Of a stretch of 64,000 bases of DNA, positions 8,495 to 16,512 are shown in pieces. Origin of the DNA: an uncultured Clostridia bacterium (GTDB taxonomy: Bacteria > Bacillota > Clostridia > Oscillospirales > Acutalibacteraceae); assembly GCA_927362715.1 (NCBI GenBank), contig CAKMIX010000011.1, positions 1 through 64,000 of the forward strand, written 5' to 3'. Under the pieces are notes generated by a model. It had not been told where the DNA came from. It was given only the letters and a program-made list of their open reading frames with translations, and did not search any database. Position 1 is the stretch's first letter. Each line of letters opens with the position of its first letter. The translations under genes were made by a program, and so were the position numbers.

Positions 8495-9391
8495 ATGCAG
8501 ATCGCGTTCCCCGCCACGCTTTGTGCGCAGATCGGGCTGCCCGACGCGGCGCGCCGGTGCGCCTATGAAGCGTTTTATACCCGAAATGCAGAAATCGAAC
8601 GGATCCTCAGCGACCCCGAGCGCCGTTTTGTCCCTGTGTGTATGTGCGCGCTGCGGCGCGATCGCGGCGCGGGTGCGGCGCTGTCACTTGCGGCGGCGCT
8701 TGTGATCGCCGATGTTCACACGCGCAGGCTGTACGCCGAAAAAGGCTTGCCGCAGCAGGTGTTTGTAAATACGATGCGGGATATTTCCGTTTGGGTGCAC
8801 GATGCCGCGTGGGCGTATCGTGTCACGGGGCTTTGCAATGTTCCGTGGATCGCGCACATCCTGTTTTTGGAAATTTTTTGGATCGGCCGCCTGGAATTTG
8901 AATTCTCGAAAACAAATTTTGCCGCGGCACGCCTGCCGCTTGCAGCACGCAGACGTGTGCCGATCCCGGACAAAACGGCGGTTTTAAACGTCCACATCCC
9001 CGCAGACGGTAAGCTCCTGCCAAAGGCGGTGGAGGACGCCTTTTCGGCGGCGGAGCGCTTCTTTGCGGCGTACTTTCCGCAATATAAGTATGCGGGTTTT
9101 GTGTGCGATAGTTGGCTTTTGGATGAGAACAACCGCCGCTTTATGCGGAAAAAGTCCAATATTTTACACTTTGCGGATGCTTTCGATCATGTGGTGCAGA
9201 CAAGACGCTCAAACCACGAACTCCTGCGGCGGCTTTGGGGCGTGAAACATGTATCCCGCCAAAAGCTCCGCACGCTGCCTGAAGAAACAAGCTTGCAGGC
9301 TGCAGCAAAGGCATATTTGTGCGCTCGCGGGCGCAGCTTTAACGGCTATGGCATGCGTCTGCGCCGCGAAACGGAGCAGTCTCCCGTTTAA
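8495..9391 (+). CDS. Acyltransferase-domain protein (NAT_N/GNAT_C-like)
   Basis: A 298-residue protein I recognise only loosely. The SWLLDENNRRFM segment near residues 205-216 resembles the signature of the GNAT-like C-terminal domain found in clostridial acyltransferase-domain proteins, and the N-terminal part fits the paired N-acyltransferase domain. No signal peptide or membrane helix is seen. Start ATG 8495 is one base after the U32 stop with only a weak AGCAGG site, so translation is probably coupled. The substrate is unknown; the family assignment rests on one motif region. Confidence 0.6.
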   Translation: MQIAFPATLCAQIGLPDAARRCAYEAFYTRNAEIERILSDPERRFVPVCMCALRRDRGAGAALSLAAALVIADVHTRRLYAEKGLPQQVFVNTMRDISVWVHDAAWAYRVTGLCNVPWIAHILFLEIFWIGRLEFEFSKTNFAAARLPLAARRRVPIPDKTAVLNVHIPADGKLLPKAVEDAFSAAERFFAAYFPQYKYAGFVCDSWLLDENNRRFMRKKSNILHFADAFDHVVQTRRSNHELLRRLWGVKHVSRQKLRTLPEETSLQAAAKAYLCARGRSFNGYGMRLRRETEQSPV

Positions 9392-9437
9392 TTTGACCCT
9401 TCACGACCCATACTGAAAAGGATGGGAGTTGGTCAAA

Positions 9438-11039
9438 ATGCAAAAACGGGTGATCGTTCTGTTTTCACTGTTTGCACTTGGATTTGGGCTTTTGTGCGTG
9501 CAGATGCTGACAGTGATGGGCAGCGCCGCCGTGCAGAGTCGTGCGCAGGCGTCTACCTCGATCTCTGCCGTGGTCGGGACAACACGCGGCTATATTTATG
9601 ACTGTGATATGCGTCCGCTCGTCAACTGCGATACGCAGCTTGTCGCGGCAGTGAAGCCCTCTGTCGAGGCGCTCAACGAAGCGGGCAGTGTGCTCGTTTC
9701 GGAGGACAAGGACACGTTGTATGAAACGGTCACAAGCGGCAAGATCGCGGTGGCGGCGGCATCCGCGCCGCTGGAAACAGACAATGTCCAAACGGTCAGC
9801 CGCTATGTGCGCTACGGCGAAAATGCGCTGGCGCCCCACGTCATAGGCTATACCAACGCAGACGGCGACGGGGTGAGCGGCGTGGAAAAAAGCTACAACG
9901 AGCTGCTGAAATCCGCGTCAGGGACGCTTTGGGCGCGCTGTGGAGCGGACGCGCTGGGACGGGTGCTCGACGGCGCAGCGCTTGAGATCGATACCGACAA
10001 TTACAACTCCCCCGCAGGCGTAGTGCTCACATTGCAATACGATATTCAGCGTATCGCAGAAGAGGCCTTGGAAAAATTTGAGGTCAAAGCGGGCGCGGTG
10101 GTCGTGCTCGACACCGCGACGAGTGAGATCCGCGCCATGGCGAGCGTGCCGACCTTTGATCGCAACGACCCCGCCGCAAGCCTTGATGCGTCGGATGCGC
10201 CGTTCCTCAACCGCGCCGTCACGCCGTATGCCGTCGGTTCGGTGTTTAAGGCAATCACAGCGGCCGCCGCCTTGGAAAGCGGCTATACCGAGGATTTTTC
10301 CTATACCTGTACGGGCAGCATCACCATAGGCGGCACGACCTTCGGCTGTTTGGAGCACAGCGGCCACGGCGCGCAGGATATGAAAGAAGCCATGGCGAAC
10401 TCCTGCAACCCGTATTTTGTGCAGTTGGCGCTCCATACAGGCGCGGAAGCCGTCTGTTCCATGGGCGAGAATTTGGGACTCGGTGCAAAGATCGAGCTTT
10501 CAGACGGCGACTACACCAAACCCGGTAATATGCCTGCGGCATATACTTTGACCTCTTTGCAGGATCTTGCCAACCTTTCGTTCGGGCAGGGCGAGCTGCT
10601 CGCTTCACCCTTGCAAATGGCAGCGGTATATGCCGCTATTGCCAACGGCGGGGTGTACCGCGCGCCCAGTCTGATGCATGCGATCGTGGATGCAGGCGGT
10701 CAAGTGGTGCAGCGCGCGTTCCTGCCCACATCACGGCGCGTCATGTCTGAAGAGACCGCCGAGCGCGTCGGCGCGCTTTTGCATTATGCTACGGAAAACG
10801 GCAGCGGACGGCGCGCAAAGCCGGCGGGTACGACCGTGGCAGGCAAAACGGCGACTGCACAAAGCGGCTGGTACCGCGACGACGGTACCGAGATCACCCA
10901 TGCGTGGTACTGCGGCTATTTTCCGTACGAATCCCCGCAGTACAGCGTCGCCGTGCTCAAGGAGGACGGCCAGGGCGGTTCGGTGGACTGCGCGCCGATT
11001 TTCCGGTATATCGCAGAGGAGATCATGAAGCTGTCATAA
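9438..11039 (+). CDS. Penicillin-binding protein, transpeptidase (FtsI/PBP2-like)
   Basis: A 533-residue class B penicillin-binding protein, cross-linking peptidoglycan outside the membrane. An N-terminal signal anchor spans about 7-28. A short pedestal precedes the transpeptidase domain, which has SVFK (S268-K271) and SCN (S322-N324). The third motif reads KTA (K470-A472) instead of the usual KTG. GGGAG at 9424-9428 favours ATG 9438 over TTG 9429. The protein lacks a PASTA region and is shorter than SpoVD-type enzymes. It could be a FtsI paralogue used in division or sporulation; nearby MltG fits a cell-wall role. Confidence 0.85.
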   Translation: MQKRVIVLFSLFALGFGLLCVQMLTVMGSAAVQSRAQASTSISAVVGTTRGYIYDCDMRPLVNCDTQLVAAVKPSVEALNEAGSVLVSEDKDTLYETVTSGKIAVAAASAPLETDNVQTVSRYVRYGENALAPHVIGYTNADGDGVSGVEKSYNELLKSASGTLWARCGADALGRVLDGAALEIDTDNYNSPAGVVLTLQYDIQRIAEEALEKFEVKAGAVVVLDTATSEIRAMASVPTFDRNDPAASLDASDAPFLNRAVTPYAVGSVFKAITAAAALESGYTEDFSYTCTGSITIGGTTFGCLEHSGHGAQDMKEAMANSCNPYFVQLALHTGAEAVCSMGENLGLGAKIELSDGDYTKPGNMPAAYTLTSLQDLANLSFGQGELLASPLQMAAVYAAIANGGVYRAPSLMHAIVDAGGQVVQRAFLPTSRRVMSEETAERVGALLHYATENGSGRRAKPAGTTVAGKTATAQSGWYRDDGTEITHAWYCGYFPYESPQYSVAVLKEDGQGGSVDCAPIFRYIAEEIMKLS

Positions 11040-11072
11040 TCCTGAATGGCGGCGGAGCATAAGGAGACGATC

Positions 11073-11822
11073 ATGCGCATTTTAGCGACGGATTTTGACA
11101 ATACGCTGTTTCGCAACCGCGAGATCACGCGCGAGGACGCCGAGGCTGTCGCGCGCTTTCGAAGTGCCGGCAATCGCTTCGGGCTCGTTACAGGCAGGCA
11201 CCTCGCCAGCATCCGTGACGAACTTGCCCGGTGGGATCTGCCGCTGGATTTTGTGATCGCCTGTACGGGCGGCATTTTAACGGACGGGCAGTTCCATGTG
11301 CTTTCCGAGCACCGTGCGCCGAAAGCGGCGCTCGTGCCCTTATATGAAGCCGCCATGCAGCTGCACCCGCGGTATTTTTGCGTGTCCGTGGGCTTGGAAC
11401 GGTTCTGGTTCGATGTCGGCACGCCGCCGCCAAAGGGCGCCGATCCTCAGCTTCCCGCCGAAGCGCTGGAAAAACTGCCGGACTATCACGAAATGGGAAC
11501 CGGCTTTTTCACGGAGGATGAGGCGGCGCAGTACACAGCGCATTTCAACAAAACCTGTCCTGAGCTGCTTTGCGCGCATCAAAACGGCATCCATGTCGAT
11601 GTCTGTGCGCCGCATACGGGCAAGGTCAGCGGGCTTTACGAGGTGTTAAAGCTTTACGGCGCGCAAAAGGATGATCTGTTCGTCGCAGGGGATAACCTCA
11701 ATGACCTCTCAATGATTTGCGAGTTTTCCTCCTTTGCAATGCGGGATGGCCGTGCGGAATTAAAGCCCCACGCGATCGCGACGGTGGAAAGTATCGCCGA
11801 GATCGTAAAAATGCTGTTATAA
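11073..11822 (+). CDS. HAD superfamily hydrolase (Cof-type phosphatase)
   Basis: A 249-residue haloacid-dehalogenase-type phosphatase. Motif I is ATDFDNTLF (nucleophile Asp7, acid Asp9), motif II the VTGR segment near residue 42, and motif IV GDNLNDLSM with the metal-binding Asps near 206-210. The central insertion fits the Cof/IIB cap that recognises sugar phosphates or nucleotides. The substrate cannot be predicted. ATG 11073 follows AAGGAGA. It ends 60 bp before hisH, with a promoter in that gap. Confidence 0.85.
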   Translation: MRILATDFDNTLFRNREITREDAEAVARFRSAGNRFGLVTGRHLASIRDELARWDLPLDFVIACTGGILTDGQFHVLSEHRAPKAALVPLYEAAMQLHPRYFCVSVGLERFWFDVGTPPPKGADPQLPAEALEKLPDYHEMGTGFFTEDEAAQYTAHFNKTCPELLCAHQNGIHVDVCAPHTGKVSGLYEVLKLYGAQKDDLFVAGDNLNDLSMICEFSSFAMRDGRAELKPHAIATVESIAEIVKMLL

Positions 11823-11823
11823 A

Positions 11824-11852
11824 TTGCAAAGCTCTGTGTTTTGTGGTACAAT
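11824..11852 (+). promoter_or_regulatory. Promoter for hisHF
   Basis: TTGCAA (11824-11829), 17 bp, extended -10 TGGTACAAT with core TACAAT (11847-11852), about 30 bp before the hisH start. Confidence 0.6.
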
Positions 11853-11881
11853 GACCTACATATTTTTTTGGAGCAGGATAT

Positions 11882-12508
11882 ATGATCGCCATCTTGGATT
11901 ACGGGGCGGGCAATTTGCAAAGCGTCCGCAAAGCATTGGATTACATAGGGGCAAAAAACTGCATCACCGCCGACCGCGCACAGATCGAAGCGGCGGATGC
12001 GGTGATCCTGCCGGGCGTCGGCGCGTTCGGCACGGCGATGGACTGTCTGCGGCAGTCGGGGCTTTTGGAAACGGTGCGGGCGGCTGCGCTTTCCGATACG
12101 CCGTTTCTCGGTATTTGCTTAGGGCTTCAGATGCTGTTTGACAAAAGTGAGGAAAGCCCCGGTGCGGCAGGACTTTCGGTCATGCCGGGCGAGGTTTTGC
12201 GCTTCCCTAAAGAGATCGGGCTCAAGATCCCGCAGATCGGCTGGAATTCTATCCATACAGATCCCGATTGCCCGTTGTTTTCCGGCGTGCCGGACGGCGC
12301 GTATGTCTATTTTGTCCATTCATACTATCTCAAAGCGGCGAACCCGCAAAATGTCGCCGCCACGGCGGAGTACGGCATCGAGTTCCATGCGGCGGCGGCG
12401 GATACGGACAAAAAGCTGTTTGCCACGCAGTTCCACCCCGAAAAAAGCGGTGCGGTGGGGCTTCGGATCCTGCAAAATTTCGCCGCGATGCAAAAGGGGG
12501 GCAAGTGA
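11882..12508 (+). CDS. hisH: Imidazole glycerol phosphate synthase, glutaminase subunit
   Basis: A 208-residue class I glutamine amidotransferase that supplies ammonia to HisF. The catalytic triad is visible: Cys79 in FLGICLG, and His185 and Glu187 in [10 protein letters not shown]. The oxyanion strand PGVGAFG (44-50) is present. GGAG upstream supports ATG 11882. The stop overlaps the hisF start (TGATG). Only hisH and hisF are present; the other histidine genes are not in this window. Confidence 0.93.
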   Translation: MIAILDYGAGNLQSVRKALDYIGAKNCITADRAQIEAADAVILPGVGAFGTAMDCLRQSGLLETVRAAALSDTPFLGICLGLQMLFDKSEESPGAAGLSVMPGEVLRFPKEIGLKIPQIGWNSIHTDPDCPLFSGVPDGAYVYFVHSYYLKAANPQNVAATAEYGIEFHAAAADTDKKLFATQFHPEKSGAVGLRILQNFAAMQKGGK

Positions 12509-13293
12509 TGTACGCCAAACGGATCATTCCCTGTCTCGATGTAAAAGACGGCCGCGTGGTCAAGGGCGTGAGCTTTGTGAACCTGCGCGACGCGGGCGAC
12601 CCCGTGGAATGCGCCGTCGCTTATGACAAAAAAGGTGCGGACGAGCTTGTGCTGCTTGATATTACCGCCACGCACGAGGGGCGCGGCACCATGGTGGACA
12701 TCGTCTCGCGCGTCGCCGATTCGATCTTCATCCCCTTTACCGTCGGCGGCGGGATCCGTACGGTGGAGGATTTTAAGGAGCTTTTGCGCGCGGGGGCGGA
12801 TAAGATTTCCGTCAATTCCGCCGCGGTGCGCAATCCCGATTTGTTAAGCGAAGCGGCGGAACGCTTCGGCAGCCAGTGCGTGGTGTGCGCCATCGACGCC
12901 AAAAGGCGGGCGTCGGGCGGCTGGGAGGTCTACCTCAACGGCGGCAGACTGCCCACGGGGATCGATGCCGTCGAGTGGGCGTGCGAAGCGCGCCGGCGCG
13001 GGGCAGGGGAAATCCTGCTTACGAGCATGGATCAAGACGGGCAAAAGACCGGTTATGATATAGAACTGACGCGCGCGGTCTCCGAACGGGTGGATATTCC
13101 CGTCATCGCTTCGGGCGGCGCAGGTGCACTCGAGCATTTTTACGATGCGCTTACCGTCGGGCAGGCGGACGCTGTGCTCGCGGCATCTCTGTTCCATTTC
13201 AACGAGATCCCCATAGCTGAGCTGAAAGCGTATCTTGCTGCAAAAGGCATCCCTGTGCGGCCCGTACAGGAGTCGGCAGAGAACACGATATAA
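12508..13293 (+). CDS. hisF: Imidazole glycerol phosphate synthase, cyclase subunit
   Basis: A 261-residue TIM-barrel cyclase that, with HisH, forms IGP and AICAR from PRFAR and ammonia. Catalytic Asp11 (IPCLDV) and Asp130 (CAIDAK) are present, as is Lys99 at the HisH interface. The phosphate-binding GGG and GGAG turns are intact. The gene overlaps hisH by one codon edge, the usual arrangement for an obligate complex. A strong terminator follows immediately after the stop. Confidence 0.94.
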   Translation: MYAKRIIPCLDVKDGRVVKGVSFVNLRDAGDPVECAVAYDKKGADELVLLDITATHEGRGTMVDIVSRVADSIFIPFTVGGGIRTVEDFKELLRAGADKISVNSAAVRNPDLLSEAAERFGSQCVVCAIDAKRRASGGWEVYLNGGRLPTGIDAVEWACEARRRGAGEILLTSMDQDGQKTGYDIELTRAVSERVDIPVIASGGAGALEHFYDALTVGQADAVLAASLFHFNEIPIAELKAYLAAKGIPVRPVQESAENTI

Positions 13294-13325
13294 AAAGCTG
13301 CCCCGCAGAAGGGCAGCTTTCTTTT
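13294..13325. terminator. Bidirectional terminator between hisF and lipoprotein gene
   Basis: AAAGCTGCCC (13294-13303) pairs perfectly with 13311-13320 across a 7-nt loop, followed by CTTTT. The minus-strand tail is T-rich too (the complement of TAAAAA), so it serves the two convergent genes. Confidence 0.85.
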
Positions 13326-13334
13326 GGATGTATT

Positions 13335-13796
13335 TTACGCTGTAACCGGTGTTTCCGTTGGAGCCTGCGTCGGGGTGGGTTCGGTTTCCAGCGGCGCGGT
13401 CGGTTCTTCGGGCGGCTGCGTATCCTCTTCGGAAGCGGGTTCGTCCGGCGTCTCAGGCGTCTCAGGCGTTTCGGGCGACTCCGGGGCTTCGGGCGTTCCT
13501 TGCGGCGTATCCTGCCCACCGCTGTCTGTGTTTCCGCTGCTGCCGGGATTTGTTCTGTTCCCGCTGTTGCTTGGCGTGCGTCCTCCGGAAGAACTGTTTT
13601 GCGCTTCGGTCTCCTCCGGCTGCGTAGTGGTTTCCGATTCCGTCACGGGCGCGGCAGCCACTGCCTGTGTCAGGCTTTCTGTCTGAGAGGGCGCGGTGGT
13701 CTCGATTTTTTCAAATGTACGGCGCTTGCCGCAAGCGCAAAATAAAACTGCAAACATCAGCAGAAGAAGTGCGGCGATCAAACCTTTGCGCAGCAT
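13335..13796 (-). CDS. Putative lipoprotein, Pro/Thr/Glu-rich
   Basis: A 153-residue protein. Residues 1-20 form a typical signal with a lipobox-like LFCAC, Cys21 or 22 being the probable lipidated residue. The rest is almost entirely Thr, Pro, Glu, Ser and Gly, with repeated SPETPE/TPETPD-like units, suggesting a disordered spacer anchored outside the membrane. No folded domain is visible. A consensus-grade promoter upstream and a terminator downstream argue that it is a real, separately transcribed gene. The RBS GGGAGGG is 12 nt from ATG 13796, longer than usual. Function unknown. Confidence 0.7.
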   Translation of the reverse strand: MLRKGLIAALLLLMFAVLFCACGKRRTFEKIETTAPSQTESLTQAVAAAPVTESETTTQPEETEAQNSSSGGRTPSNSGNRTNPGSSGNTDSGGQDTPQGTPEAPESPETPETPETPDEPASEEDTQPPEEPTAPLETEPTPTQAPTETPVTA

Positions 13797-13835
13797 TTCT
13801 GCAACATACCCTCCCTACATGTTCTCTATGCGCAT

Positions 13836-13864
13836 ATTGTAAAGTATCCGGAAATTTTTGTCAA
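13836..13864 (-). promoter_or_regulatory. Promoter for the lipoprotein gene
   Basis: On the minus strand TTGACA (13864-13859), 17 bp, TACAAT (13841-13836). It lies about 40 bp before the lipoprotein start codon. Confidence 0.75.
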
Positions 13865-13966
13865 CCAACGATAGTTTGGACATCATATCTTCCTCTTATA
13901 CATACCTGTTTAAATTCTATTTTCACGGCAATACTAACGGAAAAAGAATTTACAGGGGGATTTTGG

Positions 13967-16321
13967 ATGAAAGCGGTTGTTCTCGCCGGCGGATACGGCA
14001 CACGGCTGCGTCCGTTGACCTGCACAAAGCCGAAACCCATGGTGACGCTGCTCGGAAAACCCGTGCTTTCTTACATTTTAGAGTGGCTGCACGCCGCCGG
14101 CGTGGAGGAAGCAGTGTTGACTACGGCATATCTGCCCGATTGCATCGATGCGTTCCTTGCATACGGCACACCCGCCGGGATGCGCGTGCGCACCGTACGC
14201 GAACACACCCCGCTGGGCACGGCGGGAAGCGTCAAAGCAGCCGCCGGCGAATGGGACGAGCCGTTCTTTGTGGTCAGCGGCGACTGTATCTGTGATTTTG
14301 ATTTGCGGCGCGCGCTGGAATTTCATCTGCAAAGCCGTGCGGAAGCAACGATCGTGACAACGCGGGTGCGCGACCCACGTGAGTACGGGCTCGTTTACGC
14401 GGATGAACACGGGCATGTCACAGGGTTCTGTGAAAAGCCGGATTGGAACGGCGTCGCCGCCGATGCCGCCAACACCGGGATTTATGTGCTGTCTCCCGCT
14501 GCACTGCACGGCGTGCCGACGGAACAGCCCTTTGATTTTTCCTGCGATCTTTTCCCCGAGCTTCTGCGGGACGGCGCGCCGCTGTATGCATATGCGGCGC
14601 ACGGGTATTGGTGCGATATCGGCGACCTGTCCGCCTATCGTGCCTGCCAGCGCGATATGCTGGATGGTCGGGTGCGCCTGCCGCTGCCCGCCGTTGCCGA
14701 CGGCATATATGCAGCGGGAGAACTGCCGCAGGGGGAATATCAGCTTATCCCGCCCGTGTATATCGGCGCGCATGTCGCGATCGAGCGCGGTGCGGCGATC
14801 GGTCCTTACACGGTGGTGGGCGACGGCTGCTATATCGGCAAAAACGTCAAACTCACAGGCAGTGTTTTGCTGGAGGATGCGGCGGTTTATGACAATGCCG
14901 TCGTAAATTTTGCCGTGATCTGTGAAAATGCCGCCTTAAAATCCGGCGCACAGGTGTATGAGGACAGTGCTGTCGGCGCGCGTTGTGTGCTTGGAAGCTC
15001 TGCGCGTATTGGGCCGAACGTCAAGCTGTGGCCCGAAAAGCGCATTGAAAACGGCGCGCGCGTGGCACATAACGTCAAATACGGCGCGCCGCGCACCGCG
15101 CTGTTTTCCGAACGCGGCATCTGCGGGCTTTCAGGTGTGGAATTAGGTCCCGCCGCCATTGCCGCTGTGGGCAGAAGTCTTGCGTCGTGCAGTCTCGGCG
15201 GCAAGATCGGCGTTGCGACCGATGCAAAACCTTTAAGCCGTGCGGCGTACCATATTTTGGCGGGATCTATGGCAACGCAGGGCAGCAGCGTGTGGAATTT
15301 CGGCGACTGCTTTTTGACACAGATGTATTTCTTCACCGCGTTTTGCTCGCTGCAAATGGGCGTTTTCATTTCGTCGGGCGCGGGGAAAGTACGCCTGCAT
15401 TTGTGCAGTACGGGCGGGCTTCCGCTGCCGCGGGGCGTGGAGCGCGAGATCGAAGCACGCTGCAAAAACGACGATTTTACCCGTGTCTCGCCGCAGTCGT
15501 GCAAAGAGATCTCCGATATGGCAAGCATGCAGGCGATGTATCTGCGTGAGCTCACGCGGGAGGCGGGCGTGCCGCTGCAAGGGCAGTGCGTCGGCGTGCA
15601 ATGTAAAAATGAGCGCGTGCAGATGCTTGTGGAGGATTGCCTGTATCGCCTGGGTGCGAAAAGCGGGGATGAAGTGACCTTGCGCTTTGGCGCGGACGGT
15701 ACGACGGTTTCGGCGTTCCACCGCACCTGCGGCTGGATCACGCATGACAAATTGCTGACGCTTTGCTGCAAGGCGGATCTGGAGGCGGGGCGCGATGTTG
15801 CGCTGCAAACAGAGGCGCCGTATACCATCACCCGTATTGCGCGTGCCTGCGGCAGACGTGCGCTGCGGTACGGCCGTTCGCCCGTCGGCGAGCACGACCG
15901 CGACGCAAGGCGCCTGGCGCAAAGCTGCTTGTATACGCGCGACGCACTTTTTTTAAGTATGCGGCTGTTAGGGATCTTGCAAAAGACAGGCAAAACGCTC
16001 GATGAGCTTGTATACGAACTCCCCGCGTTTTATGTCAGCCGAAAAAGCATACCGATCGGCTTTTCTCCCACGGAGCTTTTAGAGGTGCTCGGCAGCAAGA
16101 AGGCTGCCCCGCAGGAAGAGGGCGTTGCGCTGCAAACCGATAAGGGCAGGGTGCTGCTTGTGCCGCAGCGCTCGGGCAAACGGCTCTATCTGCTTGCGGA
16201 AGCGGCGAGCTTTGAAGCCTCACGCGAGCTGTGCGGCGACGTGGAAGCATACTTGCAAAAGGCAGGGAGAACGCAGCACGATACGGTTTCAAATGATGCC
16301 GGTCTGCCGAAACCGTATTAA
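13967..16321 (+). CDS. Nucleotidyltransferase fused to phosphohexomutase-like domain
   Basis: A 784-residue three-part protein. Residues 1-235 form a sugar-1-phosphate nucleotidyltransferase with GGYGTRLRPLT (8-18) and downstream KPKP, as in mannose-1-phosphate guanylyltransferases. Residues ~260-370 are left-handed beta-helix hexapeptides. From ~395 onward it resembles a phosphoglucomutase/phosphomannomutase, but the phosphoserine loop (normally T-A-S-H-N) is replaced by FISSGAGKVRLHL near 462-474, so mutase activity is doubtful. AGGGGGA at 13954-13960 fits ATG 13967. Such fusions occur in other bacteria; the nucleotide and sugar specificity is not readable. It probably acts in cell-envelope polysaccharide precursor synthesis. 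Confidence 0.82.
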   Translation: MKAVVLAGGYGTRLRPLTCTKPKPMVTLLGKPVLSYILEWLHAAGVEEAVLTTAYLPDCIDAFLAYGTPAGMRVRTVREHTPLGTAGSVKAAAGEWDEPFFVVSGDCICDFDLRRALEFHLQSRAEATIVTTRVRDPREYGLVYADEHGHVTGFCEKPDWNGVAADAANTGIYVLSPAALHGVPTEQPFDFSCDLFPELLRDGAPLYAYAAHGYWCDIGDLSAYRACQRDMLDGRVRLPLPAVADGIYAAGELPQGEYQLIPPVYIGAHVAIERGAAIGPYTVVGDGCYIGKNVKLTGSVLLEDAAVYDNAVVNFAVICENAALKSGAQVYEDSAVGARCVLGSSARIGPNVKLWPEKRIENGARVAHNVKYGAPRTALFSERGICGLSGVELGPAAIAAVGRSLASCSLGGKIGVATDAKPLSRAAYHILAGSMATQGSSVWNFGDCFLTQMYFFTAFCSLQMGVFISSGAGKVRLHLCSTGGLPLPRGVEREIEARCKNDDFTRVSPQSCKEISDMASMQAMYLRELTREAGVPLQGQCVGVQCKNERVQMLVEDCLYRLGAKSGDEVTLRFGADGTTVSAFHRTCGWITHDKLLTLCCKADLEAGRDVALQTEAPYTITRIARACGRRALRYGRSPVGEHDRDARRLAQSCLYTRDALFLSMRLLGILQKTGKTLDELVYELPAFYVSRKSIPIGFSPTELLEVLGSKKAAPQEEGVALQTDKGRVLLVPQRSGKRLYLLAEAASFEASRELCGDVEAYLQKAGRTQHDTVSNDAGLPKPY

Positions 16322-16374
16322 AAGAAAGGACCGACGCAATGCGGGGGCTTTCGGTATATCGTATGCCTTAAGCA

Positions 16375-16403
16375 TTGACACAAATCCGTTTTCGAGGTAT
16401 CAT
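16375..16403 (+). promoter_or_regulatory. Promoter for the rnj-ftsH block
   Basis: TTGACA (16375-16380), 17 bp, TATCAT (16398-16403), giving a leader of about 100 nt before the RNase J start. A second TATAAT at 16406-16411 is too far from the -35. Confidence 0.75.
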
Positions 16404-16512
16404 ATTATAATCGGTATTTTATCGTTTTATAAACTCGGACTTTCGCCTGCACGGTTGAGATACGGCAGGCGCTACATACAGGAAATACCATCAAAACAAT
16501 AAGGAGATTGGA

